The notes beneath the pieces were generated by a model. The model made no database searches. It had not been told where the DNA came from and saw only the letters and a program-made list of their open reading frames with translations. From Haliclona indistincta (Eukaryota; Porifera; Demospongiae; Haplosclerida; Chalinidae), in NCBI GenBank assembly GCA_964017065.1, contig OZ024787.1, forward strand, positions 9,969,666 through 10,033,665: a stretch of 64,000 nucleotides of DNA, in the 5' to 3' direction. Shown here piece by piece: positions 24,039 through 35,500 of this stretch. Position numbers and translations under genes: made by a program. Numbering within the stretch: position 1 is the first letter of the stretch; each line of letters begins with the position of its first letter.

Positions 24039-25559
24039 ATGCTCCATCTTCTTGTAACAGTTTTTTGCCTTCTGGCAGTGACCCTAGCTGACCATGATGC
24101 CCAAGTTGCAGTTGAAAAGCCGCACATCATGTTTATGCTCGTGGATGATTGGGGTTGGGCCAATGTTGGTTACCACAGAGATCCCCCAACTAAAGAGGTA
24201 TCTACTCCAAACATTGATAGCCTTGTCAAAGATGGACTTGAGCTTGATCAGCACTACGTCTTCAAGCTGTGTTCTCCATCACGATGCTCATTGCTGACAG
24301 GACGTCTTCCAATTCATGTCAATGACGACAACAAGGTCACTCCATCAAGTTACAATCCAGACAATTCGGTATCAGGCTTCCAAGGTATTCCTCGAGACAT
24401 GACTATTATTGCAGGGAAATTGAAGGGTGCTGGCTATGCCACACATCAAGTTGGCAAATGGGATGCTGGGATGGCCACGCCCACACATCTCCCTATGGGT
24501 AGAGGATTTGATTCATCTCTCTGCTACTTTCACCATGACAACGACTTCTACCATGAGAATATAAGCCACTGTAACAACATTTCAATCGTTGATTTGTGGG
24601 GCTTTGACAGGCCAGCATCAGATAGAAATGGTACCGGCTACGAGGAAGGGCTCTTTAAAGAACAGATTTTGGATATCATCGACAACCACGACCCCTCAAC
24701 CCCTCTGTTCCTTTACTATGCAACACATGCACCACATGACCCATATCAAGTTCCAGACAGTTATTTGAAAAAGTACAGCTTCATAGACTACTACTATCGC
24801 CAGATCTATCATGCCATGGTTGCATACGTGGATGATGCTGTAGGAGAAATTGTCCAGGCTTTGAAGCAAAAGGGAATGTGGGACAACATGCTTTTTGTAT
24901 CAAGCAGTGATAATGGTGGGCCCACTGGTGATGATAAGGGAGCAAATAATTATCCACTGAAAGGTGGGAAAGCAACTGATTGGCAGGGTGGTGTTCGGGT
25001 GAATGCCTATGTGTCAGGGGGTTATCTTCCTGAAAAGAGGAGAGGACAGAAGACAGAAGGCTACATCCACATAGCTGACTGGTACTCCACATTCTGTGCT
25101 CTGGGTGGAGTTGATCCAACTGACGAGATAGCAGCAAAAGCCAAACTCCCTCCCATTGATAGTCTCAACATGTGGCCACTGATCTCAGGACAGAACTCCA
25201 CCTCACCTCGTACTGACATTCCAGTGACCCATGAAACTCTTATTAGTGGTGATTACAAGATACTTACTGGCAAAATAGGTCACGCAGGATGGGCTGGACC
25301 ACATTTTCCCAACAGCTCAAAACGAGTTGATGCTGAAATGGACTGCAAGGAATCAGGTTGCTTGTACAACATAAAGACAGATCCATATGAACACACAAAC
25401 CTCGCTTCAAAATTGCCAGATGTGCTAGCGGAGATGCAAAAGAAATTGTCGGCATATCAAAGTACTCATTTTGAACCAGATAGAGGGAAAGAATGGCCTG
25501 GAGCATGTGATGCAGCATTGAACACATACAATGGGTATTGGGGACCATTTATTTTTTAG
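24039..25559 (+). CDS. Secreted sulfatase, arylsulfatase B/I/J type, intronless
   Basis: A single open frame of 506 residues from the first in-frame ATG, with a hydrophobic signal peptide at residues 1-17. Sulfatases hydrolyse sulfate esters using a formylglycine made from a cysteine. The metal-binding DDWGW (Asp36-Asp37), the CSPSRCSLLTGR signature (Cys78), SSDNGG and the late YPLKGGK...WQGGVRV block match the ARSB/ARSI/ARSJ group and typical length. One deviation: the second signature reads GKWDAG, with Asp142 where most family members have the active-site histidine of GKWHLG, so activity or specificity may be altered. The gene has no introns, unlike its multi-exon neighbours, which suggests retroposition or a lineage of intronless sponge sulfatases. 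Confidence 0.9.
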   Translation: MLHLLVTVFCLLAVTLADHDAQVAVEKPHIMFMLVDDWGWANVGYHRDPPTKEVSTPNIDSLVKDGLELDQHYVFKLCSPSRCSLLTGRLPIHVNDDNKVTPSSYNPDNSVSGFQGIPRDMTIIAGKLKGAGYATHQVGKWDAGMATPTHLPMGRGFDSSLCYFHHDNDFYHENISHCNNISIVDLWGFDRPASDRNGTGYEEGLFKEQILDIIDNHDPSTPLFLYYATHAPHDPYQVPDSYLKKYSFIDYYYRQIYHAMVAYVDDAVGEIVQALKQKGMWDNMLFVSSSDNGGPTGDDKGANNYPLKGGKATDWQGGVRVNAYVSGGYLPEKRRGQKTEGYIHIADWYSTFCALGGVDPTDEIAAKAKLPPIDSLNMWPLISGQNSTSPRTDIPVTHETLISGDYKILTGKIGHAGWAGPHFPNSSKRVDAEMDCKESGCLYNIKTDPYEHTNLASKLPDVLAEMQKKLSAYQSTHFEPDRGKEWPGACDAALNTYNGYWGPFIF

Positions 25560-26449
25560 CCGATGTATATTAGAAAATGCAGTAGAAATGTATAACAGTA
25601 GAGATTATGTGTGCAATAACTTATTTTCACTAATGAGTAGCCGCCATCTTAGTTTGCGGTCATTCCTACGGATGCTGATTGACTTTTTACAAAGTGGAGC
25701 ATATTTATTATTATGTTTAATTTTATTAATAGGTGTTTGGTGACCATACTTATTTAGGTGATTGGTACTTTAGTCTCAGTCTATGGCAAATTTTCATCAA
25801 GCAACAACTACGTGTTCCTAATCTTTATGACTGCATTGTGACATAATAGCAATTCACTAGGCACTATCTTGTATGAATACGTTTGAAATTTCTCAGTTAT
25901 AAGTGAAATCATGCACATGAATAGCCCAATTTAAATCACGTGTCCATGTCCGGCAGGAAAGAACTCAGATCATTGAAACACAGTGCAATCAGTAGGACTG
26001 CATGGCACTGTGAAGTAAGGAATAAACCCAAAATTTTGGGATAAGACATAATTTTGGTGCATAATTTTAATTTTTTCTGCTGCTGGCAACTATAGCCGTT
26101 TGTACTTGCCTGTCAAAAATATTATTATCTGTGAAGAAAGTGAAAACGTAGCCTAATTATCTCATAGCTATGTAGAAGAATGGAAGTCCTCTGGGCATTA
26201 TGTGACAGCTAGGGAAAGTGTTTTCTGTTGTGGTTGTCAGACCATCTGCACTCTGAAAGCTTGGAAGAAGAGATACTGATTGACAACAGCTGTTTGACAA
26301 AGTCAACAACAGCTAGAAGCAGCACCTTCACTGCTTTCTATGTCATTAATCGAGTCCAAACCAGATCATTTCCTTGCAGAGGAGAGTATAACAAGGAAGG
26401 AGCTATACCTTGAGATGGGCATCAGCCATTCAGAACATTCTCTTTAAAC
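25560..26449. other. No gene recognised after the sulfatase
   Basis: AT-rich sequence without a recognised ORF, repeat or splice-bounded exon. The part near 26200-26430 may be degraded LINE sequence, because the reverse-transcriptase fragment begins immediately afterwards. Confidence 0.4.
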
Positions 26450-27225
26450 TTGTTTCTCTATGCTGATGATATGCTTCTTCTTCATCCATTGAATCATACT
26501 GCTGATATTGCCACTATCAATTCATTGCTCTCTGATATTCACTGCTGGCTCTCCTCTAGATCACTTAACATCAACTTACAAAAATCAAAATTCATGATTT
26601 TTTCACTTCGTCCACAGTCATTTTTTGACTCACTACCCCCTCTGCAAATCAGCAATATCCCTCTTGACAGAGTCTACTCCTACAAATACCTTGGGCTAAC
26701 CTTTCAGCCCAATTTGTCATGGTCTTCTCACATTCATAATATAAGAATGAAAGCAAGGAAACGCCTTGGGCTAATCTACAGGCATTTTTACCACCACTGC
26801 CCCTCATCTACTCTACTTACTCTATACAAAATGTTGGTTCGCCCAATCTTGGAGTACGGTGCTGCTATCTGGGATCCACCTTCACTAACTGCAAGCTCAT
26901 CTATTGAATCTGTTCAACATTTTGCTTTAAAAATGGCAACTAAATCGTGGGCTTCCAGCTATCCATCTCTTCTTTCCCAATTTGCTATAAAGCCTCTTGA
27001 ACAGAGAAGAAAAATTTGCAAAGCTTCCTCTCTGTTCAAACTCAAATTTGGTTTTTCTCATTCAATCAATTGTCCTCTCATATCACCTTCCCCGCCTCTG
27101 CATTCTCCCGCAATTATAATAGACATGATTTTGCCCCCATCTTCTGCAAATCAGCTACTTATATGAATTATTTTTACCCCACCTCTATCAAGCTCTGGAT
27201 CTCTCTTCCCTCTTGTATCAAATAG
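26450..27225 (+). pseudogene. 5'-truncated LINE reverse transcriptase, frameshifted
   Basis: The frame opens directly at the catalytic motif YADDMLLLHP of a non-LTR reverse transcriptase and continues through the thumb (YKYLGLTF, LGLIYRHFYHH, LVRPILEYGAAIWDP). Fingers and endonuclease are missing. The reading frame shifts near 27080-27120; the C-terminal tail ending SIKLWISLPSCIK is in another frame. 5' truncation is normal for LINE insertions, and this copy is dead. Confidence 0.85.
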
Positions 27226-27810
27226 CAATGACTATATGGTCTTACCAAACAATGCCTAGTCCACAAAATTAATAATAGTGCACTTACTTGGTGAATGAAC
27301 AAAAACATACAGTATAGCTGAAAAGTTTCGCGGGAGAAAATTTTCGCGAATTACAGGCTACTCGCGAAATTTTTTCCGCGAATGTCTTGTTTTATCATTA
27401 TTTTAGCAAAGATAGCACAATAGGAAAAATATTATTCGTGATATCCTCTACTGTATCTCCGTCGCGAATTCGTCTACCGCGAAAATTTCCTGTTATACGG
27501 TTAGTAGAAGCAAGAATATCGGGGCTGTCAGTAACATTACCTCTAGATCTGTGCTGTATAATATGCAAGAGTGATAAAAAAATTGAATGTCATGGCCCAA
27601 GTATGCATGGTGAATCAAGTGCAACCCAGTCACAGTAGTCTAAGATAATCATAGCCGCTAATAACGTCATAAGAAGCCGCTGATATAGGGACACTTGGCA
27701 CTCTTAATTTTGAAATCCCATCTTTTTTTACTTATGTAAGCATCGTTCCTACACTTTCTCACTTAACTTGTACCATTCACATTACTAATTAATAGTTAAT
27801 TATTACGCAG
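27226..27810. repeat. MITE-bearing intergenic region
   Basis: About 27308-27505 is a MITE with CG-rich palindromic segments (TTTTCGCGAAT, CGCGAAATTTT) ending in TTTCCTGTTATACGGT, the complement of the TACCGTATAACAGG end in the PICK1 intron. The rest shows nothing recognisable. Confidence 0.55.
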
Positions 27811-27995
27811 GTTCAAGTCACACAAAAACAGCAAAATTGCTTGAAAAACTAAATGGAACATGCTACACTTGTCCTGTTTGGATAAAAGCACTCGCAGTCT
27901 TGTGCACAACACTGGTGGTGTTACTAGTGGTTGTAATTGGAGCTTTCTGTCTATGGAAAAAGAAACGAAGCAAAGAAATCAACTCTTCTATTAAA
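27811..27995 (+). other. Isolated exon encoding a transmembrane helix
   Basis: A TTACGCAG acceptor and an AAA/GTAAAT donor bound 185 nt that is open in only one frame (incoming phase 1, outgoing phase 0). It encodes a short luminal stretch with CYTC, a hydrophobic helix with core VVLLVVVIGAF, and a WKKKRSK stop-transfer. This is typical of the TM exon of a type I membrane protein. No convincing ligand-binding or cytoplasmic exons were found around it. It may be a remnant or part of a gene with very short exons. Confidence 0.4.
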
Positions 27996-28469
27996 GTAAA
28001 TCATTTGTTAACTTAAGTGTTCACTATGACTTTCTTCATTTTTAAGCAGATTAAAGGTAAGTATATTAAATCAAACTGTGAAATTATTAATCAACTGTTA
28101 GTAGTGAGAAACATGAGCCTCTCAAACCAAGATAAGGTCAGTATTACTACAGTACTATAGACTTGATCTTGTGCAGCATTTTAAGAAGATGCATGACATG
28201 ATTCATAATTATTGGATGATGATAACTTTTTCTTTCCTTAACAGGTTTGAGCAACAACCTGTGAGTGTATCTACTGCTGAAGTTGATCATGTTGCTGTGC
28301 ACCAACTCTGCATGTTTAGTTAGGTTAATTTTGCTTTTACTTGTATAGTATCAGTTGTTGTGTTATTGCTGTCATGCTGTAAAGACACTTAGATCTACTG
28401 ACTCACTCATTCTTGCACCCCATGCCCACTTCTAACACTGTTGCAAATCAATACTGAGTGCGAGTATAC

Positions 28470-29247
28470 CGTAAATGGGGAAAAATTCATTGTTAGAATA
28501 TTTTCGTGGGTAGGATCAACCACAAAAATAAAAGACGAAAAATTTATAACGAAAATTTGCAAACACGATGCCGACTTCCAGCCTACAACTCGCAACTTTT
28601 TTTTAAGTTGCGAGTTGTAGGCTGGAAGTTCATGCTCAAGAGCTTGGCTGCAGCTGAAATACTATCTGTCTGGAATTAATTTTCAGCCAGTAACGGTGAT
28701 CGACCTTCTTCTTTCCTGTCAGGAACATCTCCGATGATCGCCAGCGCCTGAGCGTCAGTTGGTCTGGCAAACAAATGGGCAGGATTCATTCATTCAGCTT
28801 GCTCCTACACCTCTTGTATGCACAACAAGCACTGACGAATACAAGCATAGTTGCAGCTGTCAGCAGCAACTGCAATGGCAGTCTTGTCTAGAAGCGGCTG
28901 CGTACGCTCGCGCATTGATCAGTCGCGTCGCAACCGTGTAAACCGGAAGTAAATAGATAGATCGCATAGATCTGTAGATCGCGTATGCAGTTGATTGTGA
29001 AGGTCTATGTCAAAAGCGGAAGTATGACGTTGGCCAATCAAACGCACGTAAGCGTGACTAACTGAAGCTGTACATCACGGTGACGAAAAGTGAATTTGAT
29101 TGGCCAGCGTCACACTTCCGCTTTTGACATCGATATGCAAGATATTCGCAATCAACTGTAACACATTAAAAATTTCGTGGGGAGGTCGACCCACGAAAAT
29201 AATTATTTTAACACGAAATTTATCACACGAAATTTTTGGTTTACGGT
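28470..29247. repeat. Composite palindromic repeat with TACCGTA ends
   Basis: The outer ends TACCGTAAA and TTTACGGTA are inverted, with GTGGGTAGGATC / GGTCGACCCAC-type subterminal repeats. Nested inside are a perfect hairpin (28574-28629) and another inverted pair around 28988-29150 (GTCAAAAGCGGAAGT and its complement). No coding potential was recognised. Confidence 0.6.
28574..28629. repeat. Perfect 25-bp stem hairpin with T-rich loop
   Basis: Arms 28574-28598 and 28605-28629 are exact reverse complements around a six-T loop. It could be the core of a small foldback or a substrate for a hairpin RNA; no promoter was identified. Confidence 0.8.
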
Positions 29248-29311
29248 AGTGCATGTTGCAATAATATTGTTATTCTCTGAATGAAAAGTTCATCTCATCA
29301 TTCATTTGATT

Positions 29312-29643
29312 ACAAGTGATAAAAAAATTTTAACAAAAAATGCAAGAGATTTAGGGTTGATACATATATCGAAAAAGTATGGAAGCAAGATTGTGAAAAG
29401 TAAACAAGATTTAAAATAAAAAGGATATTGTAGCAATAGCAGTGTAATGCTACCTCCCTATTAAATTAACTACAACTATCAAAGGCAGTTAATTTAGGGA
29501 GGTAGCATTACACTGCTATTGCTACAATATCCTTTTTATTTTAAATCTTGTTTACTTTTCACAATCTTGTTTCCATACTTTTTCGATATAGGTATCAACC
29601 CTAAATCTCTTGCATTTTTTGTTAAAATGTTTTTATCACTTGT
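29312..29643. mobile_element. Palindromic MITE, ACAAGT(A/G)ATAAAAA ends, copy 1
   Basis: About 330 bp, with inverted arms of roughly 150 bp reading from ACAAGTGATAAAAA through TGCAAGAGATTTAGGGTTG to a central palindrome with GGGAGGTAGCATTACACTGC. Two more copies lie at 34025-35506 (interrupted) and 46482-46773. Confidence 0.85.
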
Positions 29644-30655
29644 TTGTTTTCTTTTTATTCATTAATGACTTTGTTAGCACTTATGCTAATACAGTAAAAG
29701 AGAACTATTCCACTAGTACTACTGACTGCAAGGCACCGTGGCTGCCGCATATGATGCACTCGATCGGCTCTGCACTGTATGCAACACGTACCACGCAACA
29801 TTAGCTAAGCTTAAGCTAGCATTCTTACAAGCCTGAACGGACAAATCCAGTGTAACAGTGAAGATTTGCTCGTCGTCTGCTGTGAACACTGCTAGTGACA
29901 GCAGCACTCGCGTTCCAAGCCATTTGTACTAAGGTGCGCTTGTATTAGAATAATAATTACATACACGGGCGTGCGCGAGTAGGCGTAACCTAGTAACGGA
30001 GTTCAAGCCGAAAGCATGGAATGGAGTATGGTATGGACCAAAAGCATGCACGAAAGCATGGTATGGACCAAAAATCGCTGTTTTCTTGGAAATACTCGCT
30101 TCTGCTAGTGTTTTAGGCTTAAATAGATATCAGGTGCACTGATGGTCATAGGTAGCGTTGCTTCTGTGTAAGTTTAGTTGCGTTTGGTTCGCTCACTACT
30201 GTGCTAGACTCTCTGAAGAATAAGAAAAAAGAAAGAAAGAAGAAGATGAACAAACCGTTAACGGGTGATCACGTGAACTCTGGTTTACCACCTTAGACTT
30301 CGTTTCTGCTGTTACTAAAGGTCTCTTTGGCATCGAAAAAGTCGTCTAAGACGCCTCAGACGGTTAGAATCGCTTGAAACGCCTGTGTGGCGAAGATATG
30401 AGCGTGCCGTAAGTTGCCTCCTGACGAGACGCCATATTGTTTTTTTGGCGTACCAACATGTTTTCTTGAAGGACATAATAGACTCATTGCAAGCGCTTAT
30501 CCATCAGCATGAACACCAGGTGATTAAAATACCTTGAGATTTTACGAGAGAAGAGAAATACACGATTAACTCGTTTTCAGTCTGGTGTATCCGCCATCTT
30601 ATTTTCGTGCCAACCCTAAATATGCCACGACTACCGCGTGGCATAATAAGGGCAA
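29644..30655. repeat. Repeat X, inverted copy of the 41.2-46.5 kb element
   Basis: Adjoins the palindromic MITE and ends in a GCCACGACTACCGCGTGGC palindrome. The same sequence, inverted, surrounds the nested transposon complex at 41216-46481. The copy here is the uninterrupted form and shows the empty site (CCGTTACTAGG in reverse orientation, near 29980) of the foldback inserted in the other copy. No ORF was recognised. Confidence 0.65.
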
Positions 30656-31849
30656 TGATCATAGTTTCAATGTACTGTATCTTGAGATGCAGACAATCCA
30701 CACTATTATTATGTTATGGTCCAACGAATTGCTCAGTTTCTATGACACTCATTGGGTCTGGCGATATATACATGATTGTTTCTTACTACTAGATTTACCT
30801 GGGTACAAGGTTAATAGCCAGAGAAATGTTTGATTATAGATCTATTGTAGTTCAGCGCTGTTGAAAACGAGCAACACTCGAGTTCATTTGCATTGCATGC
30901 TCAGTATCAATAACGGCTATTGCAGTAACTATTGCTGCAAATAATCTAGGCTCTAGCTCAGTCTCCACAGGCACATTAAGGGAATGATGCACAAAGATCA
31001 TCACACCATGTTTCAGCAACTAGTTTAGCTTTAGCAGTTTTGGCACATGCTAGTTTGTGGTACATTGTGTAAACTTCAATTGAAAACCACAAGCTGTACA
31101 TCCTGAATGCTTGCTTCCGACAACCTATGTACCTGTATGGCTACTAGTTGCCATGTCTGATTGTAAGTTATTGTGTGTATACGTGTGTTGAGTTTAGGAT
31201 ACATTATTATGTCTCTATTATGCTACTGTAGTTGTCTTGGATCATTGATGGATTTATCACTATCACTATCATGCTGTACTCTCGATCAATGGCAGTGTTG
31301 CTCTACATTGTACTTGTAATCTTTAATTTTTATCTCTATAGTTCCTGTAACCAGAGATAATATATACTACATAACCTATAAATATACTATCTCTGCTGTA
31401 AATTAGCTCAGTGACAATGAAAACCTGATATACTAAACACAATAATAACGTGGTATTAAATAATAATTACGATGTTCTAGCTGAACTGCTGCAATCTTGT
31501 CAATAAAATGGATGACCAGTGTGTGAATGACTGCATTGTGTAACAAAGAAACAAATCGTCAATAAAGCAAATTCATCATCAGTGAGGTATACCTGTGTGT
31601 GCCGTTGCTCCTCTAAGAGTGTACAGAATGGGTTTTTGGAGGTGTGCCATCATAAGTCAAGTGACTGCCGTGTGACCCACTGCCAAATTGTACTGATGTA
31701 CTTATGTAAAGAGTTGAAAGCCGGCAAACCTGATCGCTACATATCAGAACAAGGAAATGTTAAGATAATATTTGAATTGTTGCATACCTCACTGTGCTCC
31801 TCAGCATTAGAATCACCTGATGGGCTATGTGAAAAAGAAATGAACTGAT
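30656..31849 (+). pseudogene. Ghost of a deleted NHL gene unit
   Basis: Positions 30656-31230 repeat the block in front of NHL-A (about 32035-32650), including GCCATGTCTGAT, a GTAAG donor and a TTTAGGATACATT acceptor followed by ATGTCTCTA. The coding sequence then stops. After about 31230 the sequence instead matches the block downstream of NHL-C (TTGTCTTGGATCATTGATGG, compare 57390; GTACAGAATGGGTTTTTGGA, compare 57706). The coding part of one array member has therefore been deleted, fusing its 5' and 3' flanks. Confidence 0.65.
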
Positions 31850-32577
31850 ATATAAATTATTATGAAGGCGGAAGATTATTGTGAATCTTCAGAGAATGTT
31901 TGCAGTTTAGCGACTGTGCGTGTGCTTCTCCATGAGTGGGTACAATCATAGAAAAGACTTGGAGAGCTCCTTCTCTGTACTGCTGACGTTCAATACTGCA
32001 TAAGATGTTTTAATACTTTCATTGTAACTTGTAAGGGCAATGAAATTAGTTACAATGTACTGTATCTTGAGATGCAGATAATCCACACTATTATTATGTT
32101 ACGAATTGCTCAGTTGTAATGACACTAATGGGGTCGATATATGATTGTTTCTTGTTTCTACTGTTAGAGAAACAAGATTTACCTGGATACAAGGCTAATA
32201 GCCAGAGGCATGTTTGCTTATAGATCTATATAGTTTAGCGCTGTATAAACTAGTAAGCGATTTGTCGAAACGAGCAACTTTCTCGGGTTCATTTGCTTAG
32301 TATCAGAAACTATAGCCTCACTAGCGCCTGGGTACGAGGCTACAGTAACTATTGCTGCAAATAATCTAGGCTCTAGCTCAGACTCCACAGGCACATCAGG
32401 GGAATGATGCACCGGCAAAGATCCTCACACCATGTTTCAGCACCTATAGTTTAGCTTTAGCAGTTTTGGCACATGCTAGTTTGTGGTACATTGTGTAAAC
32501 TTTAATTGAAAACCACAAGCTATACATCCTGAATACTTGTTTCCGACAACCTGTACCTGTATGGCTAGCTAGCTGCC
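31850..32577 (+). promoter_or_regulatory. 5' flank of NHL-A
   Basis: From about 32035 this repeats 30656-31080 in direct orientation, which suggests a duplicated promoter and 5' region. A short transposon-like CGCCTGGGTACGAGGCTA segment occurs near 32330. No specific regulatory motif is assigned. Confidence 0.35.
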
Positions 32578-35500
32578 ATGTCTGATAGTAAGTTAGTGTG
32601 TGTATATTATGTGTGCTGATTTTAGGATACATTATCATGTCTCTATACACAGACAGACCGCTACTAACAGTGCAGTCTCTGCTGGAGGAGCTCAAGGAGG
32701 TTGATGACTGGTACTTGTTTGGAGCCTACCTGGGTGTTCCTGTCTACAAGTTGAATGAGATTCAGTCAACTAGTGAGCACAGAGGAGTAGAGAGATGTAA
32801 GCTAGACATGCTACAGTACTGGTTCAACACCACCATGACTACCTCATGGAAAGATATTGCCAGAGCACTTGAGCAGATGGATAAGCTGACATTGGCTGCT
32901 AAATTGAAACTAAAATGTCAGTTGACTATGACATCGGGTATGCACAATAATAATTATAATTATTATTACATAATTGTTGCATTTTACAGCAGGGCCAGTC
33001 ACAGGATCAACTGATAGTGACACTGAGCCATTGTCTCCTACTGCACTCTCTACTGCTGATGTTGAAGCTGATGTGAAGGTAGTGAGAGGAATACAAGACT
33101 TGGAGAGCTCCTTCTCTAATATGCTACTTGACATGATAGATGCTCTTGCTAACTGTAATCTGTCAAAAATGCAGTTCTTCCTCAATGACTTGTTCGATAC
33201 TGATGAGTTTAGCAGTTGTGACACAGTCGATAAACTGTTACGTCAGCTTCGTCAAGGCCACGTTGACACATTCAATGTTTACTACCTTCAACAGCTCATT
33301 AGCTGTTTCCATCAAAGTGATGCTGCTATCAAGTCCATTGAAGAATATGAGGAAAAGAGAGAACAGTTTCTTGACACCACAACTGTTAAAGATTTCCAAC
33401 AGGCTATTGTGAGTAAAGCAGAGACCCTCCCACCTAAAGGAATGGCTGAAATGACCATCAGAATACCTGCTAAGCTGAACATCAAAGAAAGTAACAAGCG
33501 AACATTGAAAGATGTAGAAAATCTAGCCAGAAGAGCCTTTCAAGGTTGTGAAAACTCCTTCATCAGCATAAAAGTGAAACCAGGGTCCATCATCATCACA
33601 TGGTATGTGCCTGAGTCACTGTGTGAGGAACTAGAGCGACTTGCACGTGAGAATGCTGCTGTACTGAGAGAAGAAGGAGTGGAGGAGGTGACTATAGAAG
33701 GCCGGAATAAGAGAGTGTTTCTCTCAACTCAGGAAGATTGGCTAAAGGTGAATATTTGTTATAGTCAAAATTGAATCTTAATAATTTATTATTATAATAA
33801 TTATCTGTCTATTTGCAGAAAAATTCTCAAAAAAGAACTGGTAAAATGATAATGGTTTTATTAGTTGTAATTATTGTCATAATGTCTGTTGTTTTATAGT
33901 GGTACAGGAGCAGGAGGCAGTGATAGCTCAACTAAAGTCAGAAGTGAAGAATGCAGAAGAGAAATTGGAGGATGCTAACAAATGTGAGAGATACTATTAA
34001 TTAATTCTTGCTGTGTTTAATTTTACAAATAATAAAAACATTTTAACCAAAATGCAAGAGATTTAGGGTTGGTACATTTATCAAAAAGTATGGAAACAAG
34101 ATTTTGAAATGAAAAATAGCTACCTCCCTATTAAATTAACCACAACTATCGAAACAGTTAATTTAGGGAGGTAGCATTATACATTATACTGCTATTTGTT
34201 ACAATCCTTTTCATTTCAAAATCTTGTTTCCATACTTTTTCAATATATAAATGTACCAACCCTACAGTGTTCCACACGAAGAGGAGCAAGAATCTTTTTT
34301 TTACATTTTGGTTCATATCTCAGGAACCAAGTGTCCTATGATCATGTTGCAGGTACCATTATGATCCTCTATCCTTACTGAACACCCTGGTTCATATGGC
34401 TTCGCGTCACGTGACGTAGGCGTGTCACAACATGGCGGCGTATCACACCCACTCGAATGACAGTTTTAGGTTAGGATTTCCAGAACTACTGCTAGTTAAG
34501 ATTTCTTAAAGTTGCATTACAACTATCACCTAGGGCTCTAACCTTTAGGCAAGTGTCCGGCTTGAACTAGCGTTAGTTCGGCAACGGGAACCAAAAGATG
34601 GATTTCGCGACAAGCCAAAACTTTAGGTATGGGAAATGCGATTCCGTGTGAGTTAAGCACCAATACTTGGAGACTGCACAGCCAATACATCCATCCACAC
34701 TTTCCGCACACTAAGCGTCCCTAGAAATGTTCACAGCGACAAACGAGACTCTTCTCTGCACGAGTGCCGTTTTCTTGCCGCCATCTTGCGATTTTAATGG
34801 ATTTTTGTGATGTCACGCATAATAATTATTGTTGGCTGTGTAAAACTGACTAAAACGTCATAACTAATGAAAACACATTGAATAGTTATGATGCAACACA
34901 TGCTCATAACCAACGTGTGACATCACAAAATCCATTAAAATCGCAAGATGGCGGCAAGAAAACGGCACTCGTGCAGAGAAGAGTCTCGTTTGTCGCTGTG
35001 AACATTTCTAGGGACGCTTAGTGTGCGGAAAGTGTGGATGGATGTATTGGCTGTGCAGTCTCCAAGTATTGGTGCTTAACTCACACGGAATCGGATTTCC
35101 CATACCTAAAGTTTTGGCTTGTCGCGATCCATCTTTTGGTTCCCGTTGCCGAACTAACGCTAGTTCAAGCCGGACACTTGCCTAAAGGTTAGAGCCCTAG
35201 GTGATAGTTGTAATGCAACTTTAAGAAATCTTAACTAGCAGTAGTTCTGGAAATCCTAACCTAAAACTGTTATTCCAGTGGGTGTGATACGCCGCCATGT
35301 TGTGACACGCCTACGTCACGTGACGCGAAGCCATATGAACCAGGGTGTTCAGTAAGGATAGAGGATCATAATGGTACCTGCAACATGATCATAGGACACT
35401 TGGTTCCTGAGATATGAACCAAAATGTAAAAAAAAGATTTTTGCTCCTCTTCGTGTGGAACACTGTAAATCTCTTGCATTTTGGTTAAAATGTTTTTATT

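Noticed and set aside
32910..33224. Minus-strand open frames repeated in every NHL gene
   Set aside because: They mirror the highly conserved plus-strand helical-domain exon; conservation follows the sense protein.
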